Source: Eustoma russellianum (lineage: Eukaryota > Streptophyta > Magnoliopsida > Gentianales > Gentianaceae). From it: a DNA stretch of 64,000 nucleotides. This document shows positions 22,722-35,179 of the stretch, in pieces. The stretch spans positions 15,760,939 to 15,824,938 of the forward strand of contig AP025040.1 in NCBI GenBank assembly GCA_036186865.1. The letters run 5' to 3'. A model generated the notes under the pieces. The model was not told the origin of the DNA. It saw nothing but the letters and a program-made list of their open reading frames with translations, and did not search any database. Positions within the stretch are counted from its first letter, which is position 1. Each line of letters begins with the position of its first letter. A program made the translations under genes and the position numbers.

Positions 22722-25350
22722 ATGTGGATGATGGGATACAACGACGGTGGAGGCGATTCTATCAGCGGAGGCGGCGGCCGGAAGTTTCGAGCACTTGTTC
22801 CTAGACCCTCCGTGGCAGCCGCTGTAAACCATCCTCCATGTTTAGGTCGTATCCATGGTGCTGATCTTCTTTCATTCAATCATCATCTTGGTAAGGAATT
22901 TCTAAGGATTTAATCAATATTTTCACATAACCATGTGATATAACATCTACAATCAACATTTACACTATGGGATCAAGATTTGTTACAATTTAATTCAACA
23001 AATCTCGACGAACACTTCTATTATTAGTGCAAAAAGTGCCATGGTCATGTTTTATTACATGATCATATTATAAATTTTGGTCTAGGAGTAAGTACTAAAC
23101 ATATTACTAAGGCTGTCATGTTAAGTAAAGCAGAGGGGCTCATCCGTTTGTCTATGTTCATAATCTTGGACCAGTTTAAAATTTTGGCATGATAAGATAA
23201 GAATTCTGTAGTGCCGTGTGGAGTGGGTGCAACAATTGACTTTTAAAGTCAGATTTTCCCATGAATCAAATCTTGATTTTTCCTATGACTTTGATTTAAT
23301 CTACTGTTATGTCTTTTCTCCATTCTCTTTCCTGAAGAGAGACTTCTTTTTGGGTGTTTTACACTGTTAATGTGCTGTCCAGAACAGTAGTTGATGTGCT
23401 ATCTCATTCTGTTGTCTATGTTCATGGGTACTTATTTTTATTTATTAAATTGTTTTTTATTACATTGGGCAGCTGCAATGACTGAGCAAAGCAAAAGAGA
23501 CTTCAACACACAGCAAGTTGTAGTGAGCTCAAGATGGAATCCCACGCCGGAACAGCTACAAACGCTCGAGGAACTTTACCGTCGGGGTACTCGAACGCCG
23601 TCGGCAGATCAAATTCAGCACATAACTGCACAACTTAGTAGATATGGAAAAATTCAAGGGAAAAATGTGTTTTATTGGTTTCAGAATCATAAGGCTCGTG
23701 AGAGGCAGAAACGCCGCCGACAACTTGAGTCCTCCTCTGATGATCCAATCCAACATAATATGGAGAATTTGGAAAGGAAAGAATCAGGTAATCAACTTGA
23801 TATTAGATCAAAGATGACCCAACTAATACACGTTATATAAGGCCATGTTATACAAATAATGTACTAAATCAGCATAACCTTCTAAATACAAATAGAATAT
23901 AGTTGTTGTCCATGTTGACTATTGTTTGGAACCTTAAACTAGCATGCCATGTGATACATATTATTTCAAAGGGTTAGAGAAAGAGGATTCTTTTCTATTC
24001 ATTCAGCTTTTAGACCGTTGGACATGCAAATTTGTGTATGATCTAGTTGTCCATAAGTTGATTGAATCATTCAGTCTTTTTGTGATTAGCTTTTGGATTG
24101 TAAGGACATACAAATTTGTATAATCCAATGGTACAAAATGTCGTTAAACCGTTCGGTGACTTAATGAAAGAAATGTACAGTTTGGCATTTTACTGATATG
24201 ACACAAACTCTGAAGGCTTCTTTTTAGTTTATTAAACAACTATGAGATTTGTGGGCGTGATTTCGACCGACAGGTAAGGTTGCTGTTTTATGATCTTAAA
24301 GTTACAGGTTCGAGCCACGTAAACAGCTTCTTTCATAAAGTGTAAGATAAGGTTGCGTACATCAGATCGTGAAATAACCTGGCCCCTCCCCGAACACTGC
24401 GCAAACGCGGGAACCTAGTGAATCGGAACACCTTTTTAAACAACTATAAGATTTAGGGATCTATTTGCTTAAATCAGTTAGAATAGATGCCTATTATCCA
24501 GTGGGATACTAGTAAATAAGTAAAATGTGTAAAATATCATTTGTATTAACTTATATTTGATACCAAGTGAAGAACCTAGGTTGAAAATCAGACAATCGGA
24601 TGTTTCGAGGTTTTGATTTCTTTCTGTTTTTCCCAACTGTAGTGATGGATGCATGAGATACCAAGTGAAGTTCTTTTTGTTTTTCTTTTTGGCTACAATC
24701 TTTACAGGGGCGAATGGGACAGGTTTAGAAGTGGAAGGGACCATGAACTGGGCATCTCCTCCTAAAAACTGCAGTATTCTCCCAGAGGTCTTCTTTACTT
24801 TTCTAAGTTTTGTCTTTCTTTTGGGATTCACAAAAATAGTAGATTTTTTTTTGGTTCTTTTCTTCAACATGTGAGCTCCAAAAGTGATTAGGATGTAATA
24901 ATCTTCCAATAATATAGACATGATAGCACTTGCGAACGGTACAACAATTTTTGTAAAAATTTTTATTATATAAAGATGAAGGAAGAATCCAGGAGGACTT
25001 CAAAACGAAAGAAGCGTATTGGGAAATGTGGTGATTTAAAAGCTATATTTCCTTCCTTTCTGTCGGGTCTGATAATCTAGTTATATGAAACATTGCTAGG
25101 GTTTTTTTGGGTCTTGTGCTTATTCATTATTTGGTCAATTGCATTGGGCACTCCACATCATTGCTCATGTTGGCAACTCGGTAACTTTATATATACACAT
25201 ATGTATACATATATACATATATGTAAGTGATATATCATTCTGACATTATCATGTGTCTTTCAGGTGTGTATATATGCATGTATGTATATGTGTGTGTGTA
25301 TATGTATGTATGCGTACGTATATATATGTGTGTATATATATATGTTTATA

Positions 25351-25400
<50 letters not shown>

Positions 25401-26517
25401 CTTAAAGTCGTTCTAGCTTTTTTTTTCCCAATGTAACATTTTTAAGCATTTTATGTTATCCTGTCAGTCATTAATATTTTATAATATCTTCTCCGAAATA
25501 CTTGCATAATATAATGACATAGGTAACTTATGGGTATCACTATATCACTGACATGCTCTTTTAAGGAGTTATATAGTATATTATTAACTACAAATCTTAT
25601 TAAAGATGGGATGAGCGTCACCGTAGGATATTCTGAATGTTTCAGTAATAGGGTTTCTAAACATATTTCATGTGAACAAAATAACTTAGTAATCTAACTG
25701 TAGAAAAATTATGAATAATTAAACAACACGAACCATTTCATTTTTCTTTCTTAGTTATTAAAAATACTTTTGCTGTATAAATAATGGTGCCGACAGGGAT
25801 CATTTTTCATCTACTGTCTTAACGTAATGGACCCAATTCCCAAAACATGCATTCAAGAGATTTGTTTTTCTCTTAAGCATTGGATTTAGGGATAAATGGG
25901 CACGGAATCTTTGGTCAACTTAGGGTAGGGTTATAGGTTGCTTCCATGTCTATGTTTTACAGCCTTTTGTTTTGGACATATTACCATAATGTCTCAATAA
26001 CATTAAGTACCATGCATGCATTTGTCCTTTGATTTTTCAGAAAACTGTTCCCATGCAAAGGGCACCAAAAGCAACCATTGCAGAGTGCAGATCAGACGGA
26101 TGGGTACAATTCGATGATTTATATATGCAACAAAGGAAGAGCCTAGAAGAAGAAAGGAATGCCACGTGGCACATGATGCAGCCCACCAACCCCATAAGCT
26201 CTTCTGCTGTATCAACTAGTCCAACAGCTGTGATAAGGACAAGATTGCCCATAAAGCCAATTGACACACATCATTATCATGATTCTATCTCTTTAGCACC
26301 TTATTTAGAAACCCTTAATTGCGGTTTGGCCGATAAGCCAAGTAGAAACGGGGTCGGCGATGCAAACTGTTGCATCGCCGAATCCCAAACCCTTGAACTT
26401 TTTCCTTTAAAAAGTGATGAAAGTGAAAATGGAGGAAAGAAGGAAAGGGCTTCCATGGCGAACGCGTCAGCTCTCACTCCACACAAGTTCTTTGAGTTTC
26501 TACCACTTAAGAACTGA
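22722..26517 (+). CDS. WOX1: WUSCHEL-related homeobox protein, WOX1/MAEWEST/STENOFOLIA type
   Basis: Four coding exons fit in frame: 22722-22890 (donor CTTG/GTAAGG), 23473-23787 (acceptor GGGCAG, donor CAG/GTAATC), 24708-24787 (acceptor TTTACAG, donor GAG/GTCTTC) and 26041-26517 with TGA. Together they encode 346 residues, the usual size for WOX1. The N-terminus MWMMGYNDGG is the WOX1 signature. The homeodomain spans about residues 75-140 (RWNPTPEQLQTLEELY, then KNVFYWFQNHKARERQKRRR). Exon 3 gives GLEVEGTMNW, a diverged form of the WOX1-clade motif. The WUS box TLELFPL is at 305-311 and the C-terminal box FEFLPLKN at 339-346. In other plants this transcription factor, nuclear and mainly a repressor, drives lateral leaf-blade and floral-organ growth. 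An AATAAA signal overlaps the stop (26517-26522). No frame damage was seen. The exon 3 donor is the weakest junction. Confidence 0.93.
24251..24437 (+). mobile_element. Au-SINE-like element in intron 2 of WOX1
   Basis: It contains the conserved plant Au SINE text TTGCTGTTTTATGATCTTAA, a Pol III B box GGTTCGAGCC (24307-24316), GTAAGATAAGGTTGCGTACA and the CCCCTCCCCGAACACTGCGC region, ending in a T-run. A target duplication of about 17 bp, AAACAACTATGAGATTT (24234-24250) versus AAACAACTATAAGATTT (24438-24454), differs at one base. Confidence 0.85.
25185..25396. repeat. TA/TG microsatellite in intron 3 of WOX1
   Basis: TATATACACATATG-type and TGTA repeats lead into a pure TA run at about 25358-25394. 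It is inside the 1253-bp third intron. Confidence 0.95.
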
Positions 26518-26522
26518 ATAAA

Positions 26523-27171
26523 TCATGGAGTATTGTGAAGAGATTGATTTTTAGTAGCAATTTATGTAACTCTATGGTCAAGAGAACTGGTTGTACCCTT
26601 AATATTATTCGACTATAAGATGGCCCTTTATTGCTGTATGCAGATTCCTAATTTTATAGTGTAGCGGCCCTTGAAGTGGATGTTGCTATGCTAGTGGACG
26701 AAAATATTGTTTCGCACCACTTCTTATGTAATGGAGTAACTTTAATGATAAATATTGTCACAATTTGAGATTATTTCCTTTGGATGACTGTCTAGTTTCG
26801 TTATGCAATTACTGCAGTGGGATTGCAATACGTATATAAGTAGGAAAATGTGGTCGAAATTACATTTTATCATCACAAGATACTATGTTAGGTCATGTAC
26901 AGGTGTATTTAAAATGATGTCGTATTATTGTAGTATAGATATGGTGTTAAATAGGCTATGTGAAAATTTAAGGTACAATTGTAAGATGAAGTCAGCCTAC
27001 TGCTCTCCAAAGTTAGTTTTTCTATATTAACAGCTACCACATCATTTAGTTCGAATTTTTTTTTTTGAAAAAATAATTATCTGTTGTATCTAGGCTTTCC
27101 ATTCTCAATCAATCAGTTTTTTTACCATTGGAGGAACTACAGGTGTTGAATAGTGTAGTCATGTCAATTTA
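26523..27171. other. Downstream flank of WOX1, non-coding
   Basis: 3'UTR and intergenic AT-rich sequence up to the start of the next copia LTR. Nothing else is recognised. Confidence 0.6.
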
Positions 27172-28392
27172 TGATAAAATCTTCAACTTACGACAAGAAC
27201 TTCAACTCATCATTGAATCAGTAATACACAAACATCAGTTGCATTAAAATCTAAAGGCAACAATATAATTCTCGAGGAAAAGGAAACAAAATTTTAAAAT
27301 TGTAGCGTTGGCACCAAAACTGTGCGCTAAAAGTTCTGTATTATGAATGAATAACCGTCTGATACAGTCTCAGGTATATATAGTACATCAATAGAACCTT
27401 ATAGAACTGAATTACACATGTGATCTAATACAATTGAGCTACTCCACTAGCTGACCACGTAACTACTATGAAACCACTGAATGGTCTGACGTGGCACCGT
27501 ACTTTTTAGGCTGGAAATGACTTGCTGTGTTACGCCCCGCACTCTCCGTAGAGTAATTTAAGGATAAAAGAGAATTAAATGGGATTGATGATCATAAATA
27601 TTAATGAATAAAGAATTAAGTAATAGAATTAATTAGAATTAATTGAGAGGATAAAATTTTTAGAATTAATTACTATTTAATTGAATATTAGAAATTTATC
27701 CTTTAAGATAAATAAGGTAATAGGATATGATTTAGAAACTTCAAATTCCACCCTTCCCATATCAAAACTGACAAAGCGTCAGTTTCTCTCCTTTATCAGA
27801 AAAGAAACCGACGTCATTCTCCACTTCCTCTCCCATAGGCGATTCTTCTTCTTCAACCCTAGGCAAAGGATTTTTCAAGATCTGCAGTCCAATCTTCTTC
27901 CGTTCTTCGTTTCTTCTTCGAGTAATCACAGGCAAGTAATCTACCTATAAGTTCTTACGATTTGCGAAAGAAAAAGGCCTATTTTTGATATCAAATTTGG
28001 ATCACCATGCAGTAGCTTCTTTCCGTGAATCTATATGTGACTTATGCGTTTTGGTTTTGAGATTTGGCCATCATATGTTGAAAAACCTTCGTTGTTGTTG
28101 TTGAATTTGTGAAATCCTGCAAATCCCAATCCCTTGAACCCTACTTTATTGCTATTTGCGGTTCAAGGGAGGGAGAGTGAAAAGATGAGATTTTCGGGTT
28201 TGATTTGATGGATTCTTGGAGTGTTAGGCTTGAATCCTTGATTTGTATGCTAAAGGTGTTGATTTTGGTGAATTAAGCATGGATTGATAGGGGGAATAGG
28301 CTTGGAATGGTTTGGAAGGAAGTTGGGATCGAATTGGGGGTTATTTCTGCAGTTTCTGCAGAAATCGCAGGATGAAGATTCTGGGAGCGATG

Positions 28393-28720
28393 ACGTCGAT
28401 CGATCAACGTCAGGGTATGACGTACGTCGATCGATCGACGTGTAGTAAGTGAGGGTATGACGTGAGGGTATGACGTGTAGTAAGTGAGGGTATGACGTGA
28501 GGGTATGACGTGTAGTAAGTGAGGGTATGACGTGAGGATATGACGTACGTCGATCGATCGACGTATAGTGAGTGAGAGGCTGATGTGCCTCAGAAGGACG
28601 TAGATCGATCGACGTAGGTTGAGTGAGAGATCGACGTGCCTCAGATGGACATCGATCGATTGACGTCAGGGTATGACGTACGTCGATCGAACGACGTCAG
28701 GGTATGACGTCAACCAGTTT
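28393..28720. repeat. Palindrome array and 35-bp tandem repeat in left LTR of the nested element
   Basis: Six palindromes of the type ACGTCGATCGATCGACGT lie near 28394, 28422, 28544, 28598, 28649 and 28679, with bZIP-type TGACGT cores on their flanks and one full TGACGTCA at 28705-28712. Between the second and third palindromes a 35-bp unit (GTAGTAAGTGAGGGTATGAC plus GTGAGGGTATGAC) is repeated three times. The right LTR has two copies. Confidence 0.9.
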
Positions 28721-29174
28721 TGTGGGAAAGTAATGGAAGAAAGAGGGAAGCTAGGGGACCCTTTGGGTGACCTTAGGGACTCCTTAGGACCTTATTGAGG
28801 TGAGTCTAAGTCTTGGGAACATGACTTAAGATGATGAATCAAATGTGGTGATTTCGTGAGGGATCCGCTTCGGGTTTCAACGTGAATGACCTAAGGGGTT
28901 AGGAATGAATGTAAGAGGCTTTCCAGAGTTCAAGAAAAGGAAGTGTGAGGGTTTCTACCCTATCCTTTGGGTTCTAGAATGAAGGTTAGGGACGTTGTCT
29001 TGTCGGAAAGAATAAGCTCTAGTGTACGAACGAGGTGAATCTTGTGCGACTGATTGATACCGAATGTGAATTGAATGTATGTGAACAAAGAATGTGATTG
29101 AAATGAGGAGTCTTGCATCATGGCACTTGCATTGCATATTGTTTTGAAAAGAGCTGTGTTTCGGCACAGGTTTG

Positions 29175-29475
29175 CGAAGGTGACCTGTAATGTTAATCGG
29201 GATGGAAATATAAGCCGAGGTGCATTACAGGGCACAAAGTGTCTGTAACGTTAACCGGGATGGAAATATAAGCCGGGGTGCATTACAGGGTATAAAGTTC
29301 TCTGTAACGTTAACCGGGATGGAAATATAAGCCGGGGTGCGTTACAGGGTATAAAGTTGTTTGTGATGTTAATCGGGATAGAAATATAAGCCGAGGTACA
29401 TCACAGGGTATAAAGTTGTCTGTAACGTTAACCGGGATGGAAATATAAACCGGGGTGCATTATAAGGTATAAAGT
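29175..29475. repeat. Five tandem ~58-bp repeats in left LTR of the nested element
   Basis: The unit contains TAACGTTAACCGGGATGGAA, then ATATAAGCCGGGGTGC and ATTACAGGGTATAAAGTT. Five to six diverged copies carry GTTAATCGGGATGGAAATAT or the GTTAACC variant. The equivalent array is at 35180-35480. The start and end of each unit (CTGTAATGTTAA...GCATTACAG) are weakly complementary, so each may fold as a hairpin. Confidence 0.85.
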
Positions 29476-30419
29476 TACGAGACCGGACATTGTGACATGC
29501 ATTGCACTGTTTTGAAAAGAAATTGCTCATGCATTTGTGACTGTGTAGTGTAGTGCATATTTTGCCATGCATCACGTGAGTCAGTTGTGATGTTTGTTAT
29601 GTGACTTGAATGATCATTAATTGTTAATGGATAAGAATTACTGTTTTATGTTCTTGTGTTGTTAAATATAAGCTCTTGAAAGTATACAAGACAGGTGCCC
29701 CATTACCCCTTGAATTATATATTACTCATGTCTTGCCATGTGTTGATTCCGTAGGTCTTATAAGCGGGTTACTTGCTAGCGTTTTCGCTAAGGGTACTAC
29801 CTTTGTGATGCAGGAGAGCCTAAGTACGATATGATTTTCATTGAGGATGACAGCGAGTGGGCGGAATGGGATGCTTAGAACGTGTTGGGGAATTGTTTAG
29901 ACCGATTCTTGTTGTTTTCGTTTCTTAGTTCATTTGAGGATCTAGATGGCTGCGTCCATAACCAGTTATCGATATTCACTTTATCTTTTGGACATACTGC
30001 TTTGGTGGTTTGGAATTTAATAGTTATATGTTTCCGCCCTTATTTCTCTTACGTCATCGATGATGTGTATTCGAGAGATGAGACGTCTTGTAGTCTTCTC
30101 AGTAAGCTACGACGGGTGCACCGGTTCGGATTCCGCTGTCCGGGTCGGGGCGCTATAGGTGGTATCAGAGCCTAGGCTTCAGATCTACCTCGGAGACCTA
30201 GGTTATGTCATATAGAGTCTTAAGCTATGATTTTGACCTTAAGTTGATCCATAGGTCTAAGTATATGATCTTAGACATAAGTTTGATTGGGCTGGGTGTG
30301 TGCGAGCGCGATAAGAATTTAATTAATCAGCTTTATTACTCTTTTAGTTTACGAGTTCTGTCCTGTACAACGCATATGGGCTTTCAGGATTCTCCTTGGA
30401 ATTACTGAATGCTAATAAG

Positions 30420-30650
30420 CGTTGATTGTACAGACAATACCTCCCAGAAGAGAAAACCAGGGAAATGGTGGCAATGGAAATGAGAACCCACAGCCACCAC
30501 AAATGGTAATGCCTCAAGCTCTGATGGACGCCATAACGGTGATTGCGCAAAGTGTTGCTCAACAACGTCAGCAGCCACATGCCCCACCACCAACGCACTC
30601 GGACTTGTCTACAAGTGGATGCGAAGGAGTGGTGGCGTAGCAAAACTGAC
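30420..30650 (+). pseudogene. Gag N-terminal remnant of Tekay/Del-like gypsy element
   Basis: The frame from 30422 reads PPRRENQGNGGNGNENPQPP, then QALMDAITVIAQSVAQQ and a QPHAPPP stretch before a stop, the usual Gln/Pro/Asn-rich start of chromovirus gag. It directly follows the leader and lacks the retrotrans_gag core and zinc knuckle. Confidence 0.6.
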
Positions 30651-33550
30651 ACCGTCGATCACTTGGATCAAACTTTAGAATGAGATCAAGAGGTATTTCG
30701 TGCCGATATTAGGATCTTCAGAGCATGACTTTGGATGCATGGCAGAAATGTAGAATTAGGCCATGATACTAGAAAATAAGTTACGATTTTGCCTCTAAGT
30801 CACAATCTTAGACACAGGTGATGATTTGAACATAAGGCGATGATCATGAACATAGATACTGATCTCGGTTATAAGCGATGATTTTGAACATAAGTCACGA
30901 TCTTAGACTTAAGTAACGATCTTGATTACGAGTTTAGGCATAAGTACGGAATTAGTAATAAGTATTGAATTTGTACAAATTATGATTTGGAAATAAGACG
31001 CGATCTTAGAAGTAAGAATGATGATGGCAAGAACGATCCTAGAGATAAGTTATGATCCTAAATTATAGGGGGCCAATGGTTTTGGACGCATGTACATCTA
31101 AGATACCCCATGCAATTCTCCCTTATCTAAGGATGATCACAACTCTCTAAGCCGTGATCTTAGTAACCCTAGGTGAACATTATATAATTGATTCGAATGA
31201 ATTATGATGTTAATCAGAACATCCTAGAACAAACCTTAGATCAATATTACCGGGTCAGGCAGTAACTCGGGCTACCTTACCATAATTGCAACCTAGTACT
31301 TGACGCCACTAGAGTAAATTAGAGAAGGTCCATATTCTTACCTGGACGGTAATACCATAGTAGGCTTAGGACTAAATTGGGACCATAGCTACTAAGAAAT
31401 GAATTGTAATAGTGGAGTAAATACTAAGGGATGATTTATAGTAGCATGATAGTAATTAAGCAACGATTTATAAGCATTATGATCAGTAGAGTTAGTGAAA
31501 GATATTGTTAATAGAGTTTATAGTTTACAATTAAAATGCCCAATTTAGAATTACCAAAATAGGCCGATCATGTTAGTCTTATTAGAGATATTGATCGGCA
31601 GTGACATACGAGAACCTACTATATTATGCACCTTGGAACGATAAAGTGTCACAAAATCTTTAGCTAAGTGATGAACCCCTAGAAACATAGAGTTACTTGG
31701 CTTGAGTCGAGTAGGCTTGAAATTGCAAGGAAGCAAGCATGAACAAGTAATAATTGCTGTTCAGGTGAGATTAACTGAATTAGAATTAGCGGTTAAAATA
31801 ACCCTGTAAAAGTGCGATGGATTAGTGTGGCGCACAGAAGTACGGTAAATGAAAATACCTTAAGACGAATAATATTGAGTTGCCATGCTAGGATTGGAGT
31901 GTCTCAGCTAAAGATGTTATCATGAGAAGACGAACATTAGACCTATAAGTTACGGTACTTAGAAAGATTTATCCCTGACCGTAAGAGTGGATTATAGAAA
32001 TTATACGAAGTATGGATAAATATGTTTCAAGCGGTTAAATATTTATACATGAGCACGTACATCAAGATATACCCAATATTTCAAAGTTTTTTCAATTTTT
32101 CCAAGTATTTTAACTAGTTTGCTTATTTATAGTCTGCTACCTTAACAATGTTGTATCTTCTTCCGTATTCGTATTCCAACCTGATGGAATTTCAACTACT
32201 ACTGACAAACTCTGAAAAAATAGATACATTTTAAAATGTTGATGATTTGAAGAGCAATATGTCTATATATTTCTTATATTATTTCATAAATTTTCATTTA
32301 GCTAAGTTTATTTTGTTAAAATAATTTGAGTTGTCGACTATTGATATTGCAAGTATTTTATTTTTGGAATTATCAACCGCTTGCCATGAAGTTACCAAAT
32401 TTTGCGAAACAAAAAGTAGTTTCAAAACATACATTTTTTTTGAGAAAGAGATATACCATTTCCAAATTGTTTTATAAAACGTTACGTCATTGAGTTTCAA
32501 ATGGTTTTAAGGCTGTCTCACCTGTAACACTTTTGTGAGTAGATTATACCCATATTTTGTTTTCTTGTTTGAGACATTCTTGCGAACAAGTTATTCATTC
32601 CTTTTATAAGAGGTCACGCGAAACGCCACTTGTGAAAACGATTTTATAATACTTTAGCTCAAAAACAAAAAAAAATTTGGGTACTGTGTAAATAATTAAG
32701 GCTATGTTTTGAATTATAGCCACATGAGCTATATTTTATTTAGAAGCATGTCCATGCATACATTTCGTATACTAGGCTTATGACGGTATCTCTGAGAAAT
32801 TAAGAGCATGATCATAGAGCTAGTTGGTAAGTATATAAGAACTGCTTTTGAAGACTTAGTTGTGTTGAGGAGGGGTAACGGTTCCGTAATGGCATGCACA
32901 AAGAATGTTAGTATGGTTAAGTATCTAAGTGATAAATCTTACGTGATAAGTTTATGAATCTGGTATTGTAGATTGCAATAAGTCGAGTGATACACGTCAA
33001 GTGGTATAAGTGGAAGTTTGTAAGCACTAATTATCGAGGACTAAGTAAGGATTGAATCTCATAAGGACGAGATCACCTTGAAAGATTTTAATATTGACTA
33101 AATTAAATCGTACTAGAGTACAACGTATTTCGAAAAATACATATGGCTTCAGGGATGAGTCTTGTGAGCAGGGCATTAAGTTAAGGATTGTAATACACTT
33201 AAGAACTGATTTTAGAGGGTTGTTCAGGATGGCAAATATAAGTTCGATATAGACCGACGATTAAGTCATGATGCGTATATATTGACGTTACCCTTAAGGT
33301 TGATTCGAGGACTATACAAGAATAGGTTACGATCTATCAGGCGGAGGACAATGGATTAAAAGAGTACATTGTGTGCTTACACACTGAATGATTTGAGAAC
33401 TTAGTCCTGTACCGAGGAAGTGAAATGGGTACCACATCGGAATACACAAGGGATACTAATTTCGGTCATGACTTAAGTAAATAATTTATGAAGGGCTATA
33501 CTAAGTCATTAATTTCGAAACGCACAAGTTTCGAGGACGAAACTTTTTGT
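30651..33550. other. Internal non-coding region of the large retrotransposon derivative
   Basis: 2.9 kb without a frame above about 70 codons and no recognisable pol motif on either strand. At 30780-31060 the words ACGATCTTAGA and CATAAGT recur in degenerate form, as if from a decayed short tandem repeat. The rest is AT-rich. Confidence 0.6.
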
Positions 33551-34429
33551 AAGGGGGGTGGAATGTTACGCCCCGCACCCTCCGTAGAGTAATTTAAGGA
33601 TAAAAGAGGATTAAATGGGATTGATGATCATAAATATTAATGAATAAAGAATTAAGTAATAGAGTTACTTGGAATTAATTGAGAGGATTAAATTTTTAGA
33701 ATTAATTACTATTTAATTGAATATTAGAAATTTATCCTTTAAGATAAATAAGGTAATAGGATATGATTTAGAAACTTCAAATTCCACCCTTCCCATATCA
33801 AAACTGACAAAGCGTCAGTTTCTCTCCTTTATCAGAAAAGAAACCGACGTCATTCTCCACTTCCTCTCCCATAGGCGATTCTTCTTCTTCAACCCTAGGC
33901 AAAGGATTTTTCAAGATCTGCAGTCCAATCTTCTTCCGTTCTTCGTTGCTTCTTCGAGTAATCACAGGCAAGTAATCTACCTATAAGTTCTTACGATTTG
34001 CGAAAGAAAAAGGCCTATTTTTGATATCAAATTTGGATCACCATGCAGTAGCTTCTTTCCGTGAATCTATATGTGACTTATGCGTTTTGGTTTTGAGATT
34101 TGGCCATCATATGTTGAAAAACCTTCGTTGTTGTTGTTGAATTTGTGAAATCCTGCAAATCCCAATCCCTTGAACCCTACTTTATTGCTATTTGCGGTTG
34201 AAGAGAGGGAGAGTGAAAAGATGAGATTTTCGTGTTTGATTTGATGGATTCTTGGAGTGTTAGGCTTGAATCCTTGATTTGTATGCTAAAGGTGTTGATT
34301 TTGGTGAATTAAGCATGGATTGATAGGGGGAATAGGCTTGGAATGGTTTGGAAGGAAGTTGGGATCGAATTGGGGGTTATTTCTGCAGTTTCTGCAGAAA
34401 TCGCAGGATGAAGATTCTGGGAGCGATGA

Positions 34430-34722
34430 CGTCGATCGATCAACGTCAGGGTATGACGTACGTCAATCGATCGACGTGTAGTAAGTGAGGGTATGACATG
34501 AGGGTATGACGTGTAGTAAGTGAGGGTATGACGTGAGGATATGACGTACGTCGATCGATCGACGTATAGTGAGTGAGAGGCTGAAGTGCCTCAGAAGGAC
34601 GTAGATCGATCGACGTAGGTTGAGTGAGAGACCGACGTGCCTCAGATGGACATCGATCGATCGACGTCAGGGTATGACGTACGTCGATCCATCGACGTCA
34701 GGGTATGACGTCAACCAGTTCT
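34430..34722. repeat. Palindrome array in right LTR of the nested element
   Basis: The same array as at 28393-28720 but with two instead of three copies of the 35-bp unit, and with point differences inside some palindromes. Confidence 0.9.
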
Positions 34723-35179
34723 GTGGGAAAGTAAAGGAAGAAAGAGGGAAGCTAGGGGACCCTTTGGGTGACCTTAAGGACTCCTTAGGACCTGATTGAG
34801 GTGAGTCTAAGTCTTGGGAACATGACTTAAGATGATGAATCAAATGTGGTGATTTCGTGAGGGATCCGCTTCGGGTTTCAACGTGAATGGCCTAAGGGGT
34901 TAGGAATGAATGTAAGAGGCTTTCCAGAGTTCAAGAAAAGGAAGTGTGAGGGTTTCTACCCTATCCTTTGGGTTCTAGAATGAAGGTTGGGGATGTTGTC
35001 TTGTCGGAAAGAATAAGCTCTAGTGTACGAACGAGGTGAATCTTGTGTGACTGATTGATACTGAATGTGAATTGAATGTATGTGAACGAAGAATGTGATT
35101 GAAATGAGGAGTCTTGCATCATGGCACTTGCATTGCATATTGTTTTGAAAAGAGCTGTGTTTCGGCACAGGTTTGCGAA

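Noticed and set aside
27681..27950. 89-codon ORF conserved in both LTRs (also 33717-33986)
   Set aside because: The conservation is that of the LTR pair itself; no domain, and its position fits an LTR leader or TSS region.
28393..28720. Possible CRISPR-like array from evenly spaced palindromes
   Set aside because: Plant nuclear DNA inside an LTR; spacers are not unique, and the unit is part of a retrotransposon family.
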